Shown: in pieces, positions 53,357-63,337 of the stretch | Position numbering within the stretch: the stretch's first letter is position 1 | Layout: each line of letters opens with the position of its first letter | Source: Chitinophaga sp. | Lineage (GTDB): Bacteria > Bacteroidota > Bacteroidia > Chitinophagales > Chitinophagaceae | NCBI RefSeq assembly: GCF_017745275.1 | Contig: NZ_JAGHZS010000001.1 | Location: 124,001-188,000 of the forward strand | Length of the DNA stretch: 64,000 nt | Reading direction: 5' to 3' | Translations under genes and position numbers: made by a program | The notes under the pieces: generated by a model | What the model was told of the DNA's origin: nothing | Database searches by the model: none | The model's input: only the letters and a program-made list of their open reading frames with translations

Positions 53357-54006
53357 GGCAGCAGTGTGTAGCCAACAATAGTGGTGGTATCCTGTAACTG
53401 GTCTGATTCTATCAGGCCCACGCCACGGCCGTAATAACTGGTAGAGATGGTGCCTACCGAAACCGGGTTGTTAAGTATAATTGCGTAAGCGTCCATTCTT
53501 ACTGCGATCACTTCCGCATAATCTTTCCCGTTCACTTTTTTAGTAATCCCTTTCTGGGTAATGGTATATTCCAGGATGCCGGAGCTGGTAGCACCACCAT
53601 TGCTCACGGTAATGGTATCTTTCCAGGTGGTACCGGCAGGGGCGTTATCTTTCAAATAGGTGAGCCGCAGATCGTCAGCACTATATCCCTGAAAAGTAAG
53701 GATACTGGCTACCTGGGTATAAATGCCGTCTTTACAGTTAGAGCAGGTAAAAACACTGTCGTTGCCAACAATTTTATACACGTTTCCATTGATCGTTGTA
53801 TCGCCTGAAACAGTAAATGTATACCGGATTGTGTCTTTCGCGCTATTCACATTCATATAGGAAAAGGAAGAGCCTTTTGTATAAGGGGCATAGTCGCAGT
53901 TGCTGGCTGGCGGGGTATTATCATCTTCCCTGCTCATTTCCTTACTACAGGAGAATAGCAGGGTCACGGCAGCAAGGATAGCGATGAGAAAGTAACAGTT
54001 TTTCAT
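53353..54006 (-). CDS. Hypothetical lipoprotein
   Basis: A 217-residue lipoprotein (signal LIAILAAVTLLFSCSKE; lipobox LFSC). The mature part is rich in Thr/Ser/Tyr, beta-stranded in pattern (FTVSGDTTINGNVYKIVGND, then several VxxG repeats). It has two cysteines close together (TCSNC). No family recognised. It begins 103 bp past the end of a longer surface-lipoprotein gene on the same strand, separated by a terminator. Confidence 0.7.
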   Translation of the reverse strand: MKNCYFLIAILAAVTLLFSCSKEMSREDDNTPPASNCDYAPYTKGSSFSYMNVNSAKDTIRYTFTVSGDTTINGNVYKIVGNDSVFTCSNCKDGIYTQVASILTFQGYSADDLRLTYLKDNAPAGTTWKDTITVSNGGATSSGILEYTITQKGITKKVNGKDYAEVIAVRMDAYAIILNNPVSVGTISTSYYGRGVGLIESDQLQDTTTIVGYTLLP

Positions 54007-54057
54007 AACACTATATGCTTTGATATCTCTATAACGCTGATGGGTATAAATTTATGC

Positions 54058-54093
54058 AAAAAAAGCCATTAGCAAATCATGCTAATGGCTTTT
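54058..54093 (-). terminator. Terminator of the carboxypeptidase-regulatory-domain gene
   Basis: 14-bp stem (54061-54074 with 54080-54093), 5-nt loop, followed on the minus strand by a T-tract (complement of the A-run starting at 54058). Confidence 0.85.
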
Positions 54094-54109
54094 AATTAGT
54101 TGTGCCTGA

Positions 54110-55510
54110 TTATTCGGCGGAAGTTAAATCGCAAGCCAATAAATCTTTGATATAGTCTTTAGGCGTTACCGTCATATCACTGGGTACTGATTTGTTGGTA
54201 TCCGTATCTATTGCCTTGAAGTGGGCGGTAGTGTTATCGGTATTGCAACGGATAATGCCAATAGCATATTTGCCTTCGGTTATCGGACTACGATATTCCA
54301 CACCATCTATGGTGATAAATACTGCACCATTTTTAACGGGAGCTTTGCTGCAGTTGGTCACTACACCACTAAAGTGCAGATAACGTTCCGTTAGCGGGTT
54401 TAATCTTACTACACCCAGGTTGGTGCTATCCTGGAAGGGACCAATAATACGGGACTCGATAAGGGTATTACATCCGTTGGATACCATCAGGGTAAGCGTC
54501 TCATTTTTTGAAATATGACCGGCAAATACCCCGTTTTCATTGGTATATCCGAAAGATGGATGTCCGATGCCGCCTTTGAAACTGAGCGATACATTCGGCA
54601 ACGGGGTGCCGTTGGCATCCTGCAGGGTTACGCGGAAGTTCACCGTGTTAAATGACAATGCCGGTGTCCAGGTGGTAAAATATTTTAAGGTGCCGGTATA
54701 GCTATCACCTGTTTTGGTAGCGCTGCCATCTTCACGCCATACGCGGGAGCTGTCTTCAAAATGCCAGAGTGGAACAGCATCTGGTGCTATGCTTTTAAGC
54801 GTGGCAGGAATCGGCAGTTTAAAGGAAACAGATTTGCTGGTGTCCAAGTGCAGCTTTTCACCACTTTCACTCTGGAGTTCCAGCGCCATCATACCGAATG
54901 ACTGGATAGCAGTGAGCGAATTGTTTTTATTGATAGCACGCAGATCGCCGGGCATAATGTCTGCATAATCAGCCCGCTCCGGGTTAATAGGTGCATAAAA
55001 CAAAGATACCTTGCCGGCATAGGGCTTATTATCCGCTCCCAGCACTTGTTGGGCTACAAAGGTGAACTGGGTATTGGAAATGGTGATAGTGCCGCCGGTG
55101 GCAGCATCAAAAACACCTACTGATTTTTTCGGTAATAACTGTATACGAACAAACTGTAATTTATCGGGAGTGGCTATACGAAAGGTGCGAACGCCAGTGA
55201 AATAACCTGTTTTTTGCGCCGTAACTACAGCTGCTACCTCGTTGGCATTCACTTTGGCAAACAGGAAACTGCCATTGGCATCGGTGGTAGCAGTGAGCTC
55301 CCCGCATTTTACAGTAGCGCCGGCTACCGGTTTATTGGTTTCATCCAGTATGATACCCTGGACAGCGCTACTTACTTTCTTATCCGGGATAGGGGATTGT
55401 ACCGTATTATTACCATTAGGATCTGGGGAATTAAAATTTGTGGTGCTCTTGTTACAGGCCATCAATATGCTTACTGGAAGAATAACCAAGCATAACTTTT
55501 TCTTGAACAT
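54110..55510 (-). CDS. Surface lipoprotein with carboxypeptidase-regulatory-like domain
   Basis: A ~466-residue lipoprotein (VILPVSILMACNKS), started at the ATG at 55510; the frame upstream is unconvincing. An N-terminal Ig-like carboxypeptidase regulatory domain is plain (VQGIILDETNKPVAGATVKCGELTATTDANGSFLF). Later beta-rich stretches include a second such module near residue ~310 (VTLQDANGTPLPNVSLSFKGG) and a probable third near ~410. No enzyme motif is visible. It is likely an adhesin or structural surface protein. Confidence 0.78.
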   Translation of the reverse strand: MFKKKLCLVILPVSILMACNKSTTNFNSPDPNGNNTVQSPIPDKKVSSAVQGIILDETNKPVAGATVKCGELTATTDANGSFLFAKVNANEVAAVVTAQKTGYFTGVRTFRIATPDKLQFVRIQLLPKKSVGVFDAATGGTITISNTQFTFVAQQVLGADNKPYAGKVSLFYAPINPERADYADIMPGDLRAINKNNSLTAIQSFGMMALELQSESGEKLHLDTSKSVSFKLPIPATLKSIAPDAVPLWHFEDSSRVWREDGSATKTGDSYTGTLKYFTTWTPALSFNTVNFRVTLQDANGTPLPNVSLSFKGGIGHPSFGYTNENGVFAGHISKNETLTLMVSNGCNTLIESRIIGPFQDSTNLGVVRLNPLTERYLHFSGVVTNCSKAPVKNGAVFITIDGVEYRSPITEGKYAIGIIRCNTDNTTAHFKAIDTDTNKSVPSDMTVTPKDYIKDLLACDLTSAE

Positions 55511-56209
55511 AGAAGTCTGAATATTTGAAAAGTTGATAAATAGGAATCTTTTCCCGTCCCGGTTCCTTGTTTTAGTGCTACAGCCTTTACTACAGCAATT
55601 GTTCACCCATAAACGGCAAAAAAAATATTATTTACAGCAAAAGGAGGGATTTATCAGAGACGGGTAACGATAAAGCCTTCTTTTTCATACGTATACCTAA
55701 ACGGATGGCGGACAAAAAAGTTACTTTCTCATGCGGGAGATCCTATAAATGGGTTCGGTTTATTAATTAACGCCCGGAAATTTTTGAACAATTGTAAAAA
55801 GTACATTTATTTTTAGAAAATAATTAAAGCATTTAGCAATAACTTACATACTGATGATTACCCATTTGTCGGAATAATAATCCACGTTGTACGCAAACAA
55901 TATTTTTCACTTGTGACGCGAGTATCCTTGTAGCAGTAAGTAAAACCCGTAGTAAACCAAAATTTGAATATCACTTAAACAAAAAAACAAAAATCACTTG
56001 TTACGCGATTGCCTTCAGTGGCGGGAAAACCATCGCAGCATTAAACAAAACAACACCGTTTTATTTGTAGCCAATTGCCTTTAGGGGCAAGAAAAACCAT
56101 CGTAGTAAACCAAAATTTGACTAACAAAACCACACATGTATGCTTTACCATTTAGTTGTATAAGAACTAAGTAGCAACCTGCATTTCATCACTCTAAATC
56201 ACTTGTAGC
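55511..56209. other. Intergenic region upstream of susC with imperfect leader repeats
   Basis: About 700 bp without a credible gene. Its right part is a susC leader containing three related imperfect repeats (see 55926-56120). The left part is AT-rich and includes the promoter of the divergent lipoprotein gene; no clear TTG/TAnnTTTG pair was assigned. Confidence 0.55.
55926..56120. repeat. Three imperfect leader repeats upstream of susC
   Basis: Copy 1 from ~55926, copy 2 from ~56011 and copy 3 from ~56078 share the pattern CCTT-(x)AG-xGGC-xxGAAAA-CCATCG-AG-TAAAC. The 20-bp word CGTAGTAAACCAAAATTTGA is exact in copies 1 and 3 (55948-55967 and 56101-56120); copy 2 has CGCAGCATTAAACAAAA. Copy 3 also contains a TGCC-TTTAGG-GGCA hairpin. 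Possible operator or RNA leader elements. Confidence 0.55.
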
Positions 56210-59200
56210 ATGAATCCACGTTATGCTAAGGCAATGCTATTGCTATGCCTTTTAGCAACCACTACCCGTGCCGTTAACGCACGTATGCCCATACCCAGCG
56301 TATGGCAGCAAGGCAACCTCACCGTAAAGGGTAAGGTGAAAGATATCAATGGCAACCCGTTGCCAGGCGTTACCGTGTTGGTGAAAGACACGAAGAAAGG
56401 CGCCACCACGGACGAGAAAGGAAACTATACACTGAACGATGTCAAAAAGGATGCGGTTCTCGTATTCCAGTACATTGGTTTTGATGCACAGGAAGTTAAA
56501 GTAGAAGGAAAAAACAGTATTAACCTGGTGTTGAAAGAAAACCAGAAAACCCTGGATGAGTATGTGGTAGTAGGTTATGGTACACAGAAGAAAGTAACCA
56601 AAACCGGCGCCGTATCCTCTGTAAAAGGGGCGGAGTTACAGCAATCTCCCAATGTGAATATCTCTAACTCACTGGTAGGGCGTATCCCCGGCATTATTGC
56701 GGTGAATAACAGTGGCGAGCCCGGTTACGACGGCTCCCGTATTTTTATTCGCGGTAGAAGTACGTTGGGTAACAGTAATCCGCTCGTAGTAATCGATGGT
56801 TTTCCAAGAGATGGTTTTGAGCGAATGAACCCTAACGACATCGAAAGCGTATCCATCCTGAAAGATGCGGCTGCAGCCATTTACGGTTCCCGCGCAGCCA
56901 ACGGCGTTATTCTCGTTACCACCAAACGTGGTAAGGGCGGTAAACCTACACTGAGCTATGGCTTTAACCAATCATTTGTAACACCTACCAGGCTGCCTAA
57001 AATGGCAGATGCACCTACTTATGCAAAGGTGGTGAACGAAATTCTAAAGTATGGCGGCGATGCACCCAAATATTCAGATGAACAAATCAAGAAATTTGGC
57101 GATGGATCTGATCCCTGGCTCTATCCCAACACCAACTGGTACGATGCCGCTATCAAGAAATATTCACTGCAAAACAGGCATGATTTATCACTCAGTGGCG
57201 GTACGGATAAAATGTCGTACTACGTTTCCCTTGGCTCACTATTCCAGGACGGGATCTACAAACACAGCGCTACCAACTACAAACAACAAAATGTAAGAGC
57301 CAACCTCGATGCGGTAGTTAATGATTATATCCGCTTACGGTTCGACCTGGCAGGGCGCCTCGAAAACAGGAACTTCCCTCCACGCAGCGCCGGTTCTATC
57401 TTCCGCTCACTGATGCGTGGACGCCCTACTGAAAACGCGATCTGGCCCAATGGCTTACCCGGTCCGGATATTGAGTATGGCGACAACCCCGTAGTAACCG
57501 GAACTAACGCTATTGGTTACACGAATGATAAAAATTATGTGATCAATACCAACATGTCGGCCGTAGTAAATATTCCTTGGGTAGAAGGATTGTTTGTAGA
57601 TGGAAGCTTTGCTTATGACCAGAATTTCGACTTCTATAAATCATTTATTAAGCCATGGACCTTATACACCCTGGCAGATGTGAATGATCCTACGCATAAG
57701 CTGAATGCAGCTTCCAGGGGTGTAAGCGCACCAGAACTCTCCGAGCAATATGGTACGTTACGTCAAACTACAGTGAACTTCAAATTGAATTATGTACGTT
57801 CTTTTGGCAAGCATAATTTGAGCAGCTTTATTGCGTTTGAGCAGGCTACACTGAAGAATGACAACTTTTCCGCGAATCGTAAATATTTCATCAGTGATAA
57901 ATTGGATCAGCTGAGTTTAGGCGCCGATAAAGAAAAGAGTAACAGTGGCAGTGGATTTGAATATGCCCGCCGCAATTACTTTGGCCGTATCTCCTATAAC
58001 TATAAGGAAACCTACCTGTTTGATTACAACATGCGCTACGACGGCTCTCAGAATTTCCCTGAAGGCAGACGTATGGGCTTGTTCCCTGGCGCGTCTGCAG
58101 GCTGGGTTTTGTCAAATGAAGGATTCTGGAAGAAAAGCATCCGCACACTCGACTACTTTAAACTCCGCGCTTCCTGGGGGCAAATGGGTAACGACCAGAT
58201 TGATCCTTTCCAATATCTCAGTACCTACGGCTTTAGCGGCGGTGGGGTGATGTTTGGTGGCGATCTGAATAAAGGTATTTACCAGTTGCGTTCTCCCAAC
58301 AGCGCTATTACCTGGGAAGTGGCCAACAACTACGACGTAGGTGTGGAAGCCAAAATACTGGGAGATAAGCTGGCCTTTGAAGGAGATTATTTCTTAACCC
58401 GTCGTTCCAATATCCTTGTTAGCCGCAGCTTATCCATGCCCGGCTATACCGGTATGACTTTGCCACAGGAGAACATTGGCCGGGTAGAAAACAAAGGATT
58501 CGAGATGGTCATCTCACATAAAAATGATATCAAAAAATTCCATTATGAGGTAATCGGTACTGTCACACACGCTAAAAACAAGATCCTGTTCTGGGATGAA
58601 ACGCCTGGAGTACCCGCCTGGCAACAGTCTACAGGTAAGCAAATTGGAGCGCCCCTGTATTATAAAGCCATCGGTATTTATAAGGATGCAGACCAGGTTA
58701 AAAATACACCTCACCTGAGTGGAGCAAGACCTGGTGACGTAATTTTCGCCAACATCAACGACAAAGACAATGTGATTGATGACCTGGACCGGGTAAGGCT
58801 GGATCGTACCGAAAATCCTACCTGGATCTTTGGTTTAACCCTCACGGCGAAATTCAAAAACTTTGACTTTACGATGTTGTGGCAAGGGGCTACCGGTGCC
58901 AGCCAATACCTGCGTACAGAATCCGGGTTGATCGGCAACTTCCCTATGGCTTTTGTAAAAGATCGTTGGACAGAAGATAATCCTAATGCCTCCTGGCCAA
59001 GAGCGTATGACCGTGACCGTGAGTACTGGGTAAATCGCCAAAATACTTTCTGGTACTGGAATACAGATTATGCACGTTTAAAAACCCTGGACCTGGGATA
59101 TAACATTCCCGGTAAAGTTTGCAAACGTATTGGATTGCAAAACCTGCGGGTATATGTAAGTGGACAGAACCTGCTAACCATCGACAAAGTGAAAATCTTT

Positions 59201-59281
59201 GATCCGGAAGCACCCAGTGGAAGCGGCCAGTACTACCCACAAACCAAGATTTACAACGTGGGATTAAACGTAACCTTTTAA
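56210..59281 (+). CDS. SusC/RagA TonB-linked outer membrane transporter
   Basis: A 1023-residue outer-membrane receptor. A signal peptide (AMLLLCLLATTTRAVNA) leads to a carboxypeptidase-regulatory beta domain (TVKGKVKDINGNPLPGVTVLVKD), the SusC-specific connecting motif VVVGYGTQKKV, then a TonB plug (SLVGRIPGIIAVNN, then LVVIDGFPRDG and ILKDAAAAIYGSRAANGVILVTTKRG) and a long 22-strand-type barrel ending in NVGLNVTF. It imports an oligosaccharide or similar ligand with the SusD partner 10 bp downstream. Confidence 0.96.
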   Translation: MNPRYAKAMLLLCLLATTTRAVNARMPIPSVWQQGNLTVKGKVKDINGNPLPGVTVLVKDTKKGATTDEKGNYTLNDVKKDAVLVFQYIGFDAQEVKVEGKNSINLVLKENQKTLDEYVVVGYGTQKKVTKTGAVSSVKGAELQQSPNVNISNSLVGRIPGIIAVNNSGEPGYDGSRIFIRGRSTLGNSNPLVVIDGFPRDGFERMNPNDIESVSILKDAAAAIYGSRAANGVILVTTKRGKGGKPTLSYGFNQSFVTPTRLPKMADAPTYAKVVNEILKYGGDAPKYSDEQIKKFGDGSDPWLYPNTNWYDAAIKKYSLQNRHDLSLSGGTDKMSYYVSLGSLFQDGIYKHSATNYKQQNVRANLDAVVNDYIRLRFDLAGRLENRNFPPRSAGSIFRSLMRGRPTENAIWPNGLPGPDIEYGDNPVVTGTNAIGYTNDKNYVINTNMSAVVNIPWVEGLFVDGSFAYDQNFDFYKSFIKPWTLYTLADVNDPTHKLNAASRGVSAPELSEQYGTLRQTTVNFKLNYVRSFGKHNLSSFIAFEQATLKNDNFSANRKYFISDKLDQLSLGADKEKSNSGSGFEYARRNYFGRISYNYKETYLFDYNMRYDGSQNFPEGRRMGLFPGASAGWVLSNEGFWKKSIRTLDYFKLRASWGQMGNDQIDPFQYLSTYGFSGGGVMFGGDLNKGIYQLRSPNSAITWEVANNYDVGVEAKILGDKLAFEGDYFLTRRSNILVSRSLSMPGYTGMTLPQENIGRVENKGFEMVISHKNDIKKFHYEVIGTVTHAKNKILFWDETPGVPAWQQSTGKQIGAPLYYKAIGIYKDADQVKNTPHLSGARPGDVIFANINDKDNVIDDLDRVRLDRTENPTWIFGLTLTAKFKNFDFTMLWQGATGASQYLRTESGLIGNFPMAFVKDRWTEDNPNASWPRAYDRDREYWVNRQNTFWYWNTDYARLKTLDLGYNIPGKVCKRIGLQNLRVYVSGQNLLTIDKVKIFDPEAPSGSGQYYPQTKIYNVGLNVTF

Positions 59282-59291
59282 TTAATGCGTC

Positions 59292-61052
59292 ATGAAAAAA
59301 GTAACGATTAAATATATAGCGGCCGCTGTACTGTTATTTACAGCTGCCACCAGTTGTAATAAAGACTTCCTGGAAAAGAAGCCGCTCAATGAATACGAGG
59401 AATCTGACGTATGGAAAGATGCCGGCCTGGTGCAGGCATTTGTAAATGACCTGTATGTACAAATGCGCCCCGGATTTAATGAAGTAATGCTTTCTTCCAT
59501 GTCAGATGAAAGCCGCTTTATCCACGACTATAACACCTCCCGCGTGGTACAGGGCAATGCCTCTGCGGATGATATAGGCAGATTAGATGAATTTGCCAGA
59601 TGGGATGCACATTATAAAGAGATAAGGAACTGTAATATGTTCCTGGAAAAAGTAGACGCGGTACCTTTTACGGATGAGAGCCAACGCACAAGAATGAAAG
59701 GAGAGGTACATTTTATGCGTGCCTGGTACTACCACATGCTGGTGAGATTTTACGGAGGTGTGCCCTTGATTACCAAAACATTCAGCATCAAAGGAAATGA
59801 ACAGGAGATCCTGAATATTAAGCGGGCTACATTCAAGGCCTGTATTGACTTTATTACTGCAGAATGTGACAGCGCTGCACAGCAACTGCCTTTGAAATAT
59901 GAGGCACCGGCCAGTAAAGGCAGGCTTACAAAAGCTGCGGCCTTCGCGTTGAAATCAAGGATACTGCTGTTTGCCGGCAGCGATTTGTTTAATGGACATG
60001 CCCCTAATGAGTTGATGGGGTACACGGGGACAGGACAACAAACCGCGTTATTAAAAGCCGCAAAAGACGCCGCAGATTCTGTCATGAATTTAAATGGACA
60101 GCATCTGTATAGCCTCTACGCACCTACTGATTCTGCAGCCGAAAATTACTCCCGTGTTTTTCTTGATAAAGATAACCCGGAGTTGATCTTTGTAAAGCAG
60201 TACGACAAAGCATTGTTAGGGACTTCGCACGACCTGTATAATGGGCCTAATGGTTATCATAACTGGGGCGGCAATGTGCCGATAGAAAATTTTGTGTCGG
60301 GCTATCAAATGAGAGATGGCAGCAATTTTTCCTGGGCTAATGCAGAGCAGGCGAAAGCGCCGTATAAAGGCCGTGATCCACGCTTTTATGCTACCATACT
60401 ATATGACGGAGCAAAGTGGAAACCACGTCCCGCGGATGGAGCAAAAATAGATCCGATCGGAATTATACAAACCGGGAAATACGAGGCTATCAACGGAAAA
60501 GACAGTGTTTGGGGGCTGGATACCCGCAACAGTACCATTGAAAACTGGAACGGTACTTTCTCCGGTTATTACCTCCGTAAGTTTATGGATAAGAACCTGG
60601 ATGCACAGTTTTTCCGGGGAGATCAGAACTGGATCTTTTTCCGTTACGCAGAAATATTGCTGAATTATGCAGAAGCCTGTATCTGGCTGGGTCAGGAGGC
60701 AGAAGGACAACGGGTACTAAACCAGATCAGGGCCAGGGCTGGTATGCCATTAATTAATGCTACCGGAGATGCTTTGAAAGCAGCATTGAAATATGAGCGG
60801 CGGTATGAGCTGGCATTTGAAGAACACCGCTTTTTCGATGCCCGCCGCTGGTATGATGTAGCACCAGTAGCTTTTAATGAAGATGCGAAAGGCATCGAGG
60901 TATTAGGATCGCAAATAGCAGGACATCCATTTACCTACCGCGTGATCGATATACAGGCACGCGCGTTTAACAGACAGAAAAACTACCTGTTGCCGATTCC
61001 TGCCAGCGAAATCAGGAAGAACGCCAACCTGCTACAACAACAGGATTATTAA
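59292..61052 (+). CDS. SusD/RagB surface nutrient-binding lipoprotein
   Basis: A 586-residue lipoprotein (YIAAAVLLFTAATSCNKDF). It shows the family's helical TPR-like N-terminal part (NEYEESDVWKDAGLVQAFVNDLY), RFYGGVPLIT and the C-terminal SusD motif region (KYERRYELAFEEHRFFDARRW). It caps the SusC transporter and delivers ligand. No glycoside hydrolase or regulator lies next to the pair, so the ligand is unknown. A strong terminator ends the operon. Confidence 0.96.
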   Translation: MKKVTIKYIAAAVLLFTAATSCNKDFLEKKPLNEYEESDVWKDAGLVQAFVNDLYVQMRPGFNEVMLSSMSDESRFIHDYNTSRVVQGNASADDIGRLDEFARWDAHYKEIRNCNMFLEKVDAVPFTDESQRTRMKGEVHFMRAWYYHMLVRFYGGVPLITKTFSIKGNEQEILNIKRATFKACIDFITAECDSAAQQLPLKYEAPASKGRLTKAAAFALKSRILLFAGSDLFNGHAPNELMGYTGTGQQTALLKAAKDAADSVMNLNGQHLYSLYAPTDSAAENYSRVFLDKDNPELIFVKQYDKALLGTSHDLYNGPNGYHNWGGNVPIENFVSGYQMRDGSNFSWANAEQAKAPYKGRDPRFYATILYDGAKWKPRPADGAKIDPIGIIQTGKYEAINGKDSVWGLDTRNSTIENWNGTFSGYYLRKFMDKNLDAQFFRGDQNWIFFRYAEILLNYAEACIWLGQEAEGQRVLNQIRARAGMPLINATGDALKAALKYERRYELAFEEHRFFDARRWYDVAPVAFNEDAKGIEVLGSQIAGHPFTYRVIDIQARAFNRQKNYLLPIPASEIRKNANLLQQQDY

Positions 61053-61071
61053 TAATAGGATGATATAAAAT

Positions 61072-61112
61072 AAAAATGCAGCGGAGAGCTCTTCCGCTGC
61101 ATTTTTATTTTT
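61072..61112. terminator. Bidirectional terminator after susD
   Basis: 14-bp stem AAAAATGCAGCGGA (61072-61085 with 61093-61106) with a short loop, T-rich on the right. Convergent Gfo/Idh gene on the other side. Confidence 0.85.
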
Positions 61113-61130
61113 GCTGTACTTCAATAAAAG

Positions 61131-62579
61131 TTAAACGCCGAGTGACCAACCATCGCGGTAAGTACGTTTCACGAACTGGTTAGCTTCATCGAAGTTGGTA
61201 ATCTTCATATTAGCACCATCCCAAAGCAGTTTGATATAGCGGCCAGGATAATCAAATCCTTTACCATTGGCTTTGGCCTTACGGATATCAAAGCTACGTA
61301 TCGCCAGGTTCGCCATCAGGATACTTTCTGTGAGTGGTCCTGCAATGTCGAATGGAGAGCTCAATGCTTTTTGCTGCTTGCTGCCGTAACCGGCAATAGC
61401 GGCATTTACCCACTGTACGTAGTGTCCTTCCGGTACACGTGCAATAGTTTGTGGAACGCTGTCGGTGCGGGTAGTAGGTAACAGTTTAGGATACATACCA
61501 TAAGTACCGCACATCATCTTTCCTTTATCACCGATGAAGATGGCGCCATTGCCACCGTCGCCCATTACTTCGTTAGGTCCCAGTTCTTCCGGACGTTCCG
61601 GCTGAATACCGCCATCCATCCAGTGCAGGGTTACTTCCTTACCATTTTTACCAGGGAATTTCATGATCACATGGGAAGAAGGAGGGCAGCTTTCAGGGAA
61701 GTAGCCACGATTAAATTCTCCAACATATACACTACCTACGCTACATTCTACCGAAGTAGGGTAGCCGAGGCCCAGCACACGGAATGGAGGTTCAATGATA
61801 TGACAGCCCATGTCGCCGATAGCGCCGGTGCCGTAATCCCACCAGCCACGCCAGTTGAAGGGCACCAGGTTATCTACGTAATCTTTTTTAGGCGCGGTAC
61901 CTAACCACAGGTCCCAGTTCAGTTCTTTAGGAACATCCTGGCGAGTAGTAGGCCAGGGAACGCCCTGCGGCCATACCGGTCGATCTGTCCAGCAATAAAC
62001 GGTGTGTACATCGCCAATTAAACCGGCATTGTACCATTCCATCAGTTGACGAACGCCATCACCGGAAGAGCCCTGGTTACCCATCTGGCTTACCACCTGG
62101 TATTTGTTGGCGCCTTGTGTCAACATACGGGCTTCGTAGATGTCGTGTGTTAACGGCTTCTGAACGTATACATCTTTCTTTAACTGCATAGCACCCATGG
62201 CAGCCACCGCGTGTGTGTGATCTGGCGTGGATACGGATACCGCATCGAAATTTTTGTGTTCCTTGTCAAACATTTCCCGGAAGTCGGTGTAAAACTTCGC
62301 TTTAGGGAATTTCCTTACTGCTTCGGCGGCGCGACGAGTATCAACATCACAGAGGAAAGTAATGTCAGCCGGACCTTTAGCAAATTCGGATATATCGCTG
62401 AAGCCTTTACCGCCAACACCGATACCTGCTACACGCAGGCGATCGCTGGGCGCTACATAGCCCCGGCCTAATACATGACGTGGAACTATCATGAAACCGG
62501 CAGCGGCAAGCGCGCCGTTTCTCAGGAATGATCTGCGGGAGACATTGTTTTCCCCCTCATTCTTTTTTTCTGGAATCAT
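61131..62579 (-). CDS. Tat-exported Gfo/Idh/MocA oxidoreductase, large type
   Basis: A ~482-residue protein, started at the ATG at 62579. A twin-arginine signal (VSRRSFLRNGALAAAGFMIV) precedes the Rossmann motif VAGIGVGGKG and the QKPLTHD motif in the catalytic-lysine position. The C-terminal substrate domain contains WWDYGTGAIGDMGCHIIEPP. It is the third gene of the operon with the gluconate-dehydrogenase-subunit-3-like and GMC genes, starting 48 bp after the former ends. Confidence 0.9.
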   Translation of the reverse strand: MIPEKKNEGENNVSRRSFLRNGALAAAGFMIVPRHVLGRGYVAPSDRLRVAGIGVGGKGFSDISEFAKGPADITFLCDVDTRRAAEAVRKFPKAKFYTDFREMFDKEHKNFDAVSVSTPDHTHAVAAMGAMQLKKDVYVQKPLTHDIYEARMLTQGANKYQVVSQMGNQGSSGDGVRQLMEWYNAGLIGDVHTVYCWTDRPVWPQGVPWPTTRQDVPKELNWDLWLGTAPKKDYVDNLVPFNWRGWWDYGTGAIGDMGCHIIEPPFRVLGLGYPTSVECSVGSVYVGEFNRGYFPESCPPSSHVIMKFPGKNGKEVTLHWMDGGIQPERPEELGPNEVMGDGGNGAIFIGDKGKMMCGTYGMYPKLLPTTRTDSVPQTIARVPEGHYVQWVNAAIAGYGSKQQKALSSPFDIAGPLTESILMANLAIRSFDIRKAKANGKGFDYPGRYIKLLWDGANMKITNFDEANQFVKRTYRDGWSLGV

Positions 62580-62627
62580 TGATGTGAAGTTTTCTGGATT
62601 TAAGTTATGAAATAGCAATTTTGATCG

Positions 62628-63320
62628 TTAGTCCCAGGTCATCAGCTTACCCCTGTCTTCAATTTTAAGGCAGGTAGCCAATGTTTTTTCATCATAGGCA
62701 TAACCATATTGCTTCAGCACGTCTGCTGGTACACCATCCCATTCATTGGGTGTATTACCAACATAGTTCAGGTCTTTCATACCTATCTTACTGGTAAAAA
62801 ATCCTGTGGCCGTAAGATTACGCATCCGGTTAAAAAAGGCAACACCCTGGCTGTTTTCCGGGCTTGCTTTTTCGGGGTAGGCAATCAGGTCAACGATTTC
62901 TATCCGTTGTTGCTCACTACATTCTGCAAATGATTTATTGTATCGTTTGGCACATTGTACATCCAGCCAGCGCAAGCCACCACGCATCGGTAGCTGATGC
63001 TCGGGCATATCTTTTACAATGAAAGCGATGAATTCAGGTACTTTGGCATCGGAAGCACTGCCCGAATGCTCGTCTGCCGGAATAATAATATCCGCCAGAA
63101 TAGTGATGGTTTTCATTTCTTCCGGGGTGAAGAAATTGTCTTCCATCAAGGCTTTATCCCGTTTGACTTCGTCTGGTGTGCGGCCATAGCCGGGCGTTTT
63201 GGCAACTTCATCTTTTTTGCCTTCGGTACTCTTTTTATCCTCACAACCAGTGGCGGACAAGATAGTACCTACAGATAACGTACCCAGTGCAATGGCCCGA
63301 AGTGATTCTCTTCTATCCAT
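62628..63320 (-). CDS. Gluconate 2-dehydrogenase subunit 3-like, Tat lipoprotein
   Basis: A 230-residue protein with a signal combining RR and a lipobox (DRRESLRAIAL...LSATGCEDK). The mature part matches the gluconate 2-dehydrogenase subunit-3 family: FFTPEEMKTITILADIIIPADEHSGSASDAKVPEFIAFI. It partners a GMC-type large subunit, which lies upstream on the same strand (17 bp). Confidence 0.9.
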   Translation of the reverse strand: MDRRESLRAIALGTLSVGTILSATGCEDKKSTEGKKDEVAKTPGYGRTPDEVKRDKALMEDNFFTPEEMKTITILADIIIPADEHSGSASDAKVPEFIAFIVKDMPEHQLPMRGGLRWLDVQCAKRYNKSFAECSEQQRIEIVDLIAYPEKASPENSQGVAFFNRMRNLTATGFFTSKIGMKDLNYVGNTPNEWDGVPADVLKQYGYAYDEKTLATCLKIEDRGKLMTWD

Positions 63321-63337
63321 GAAAAAAACTTAAATGA

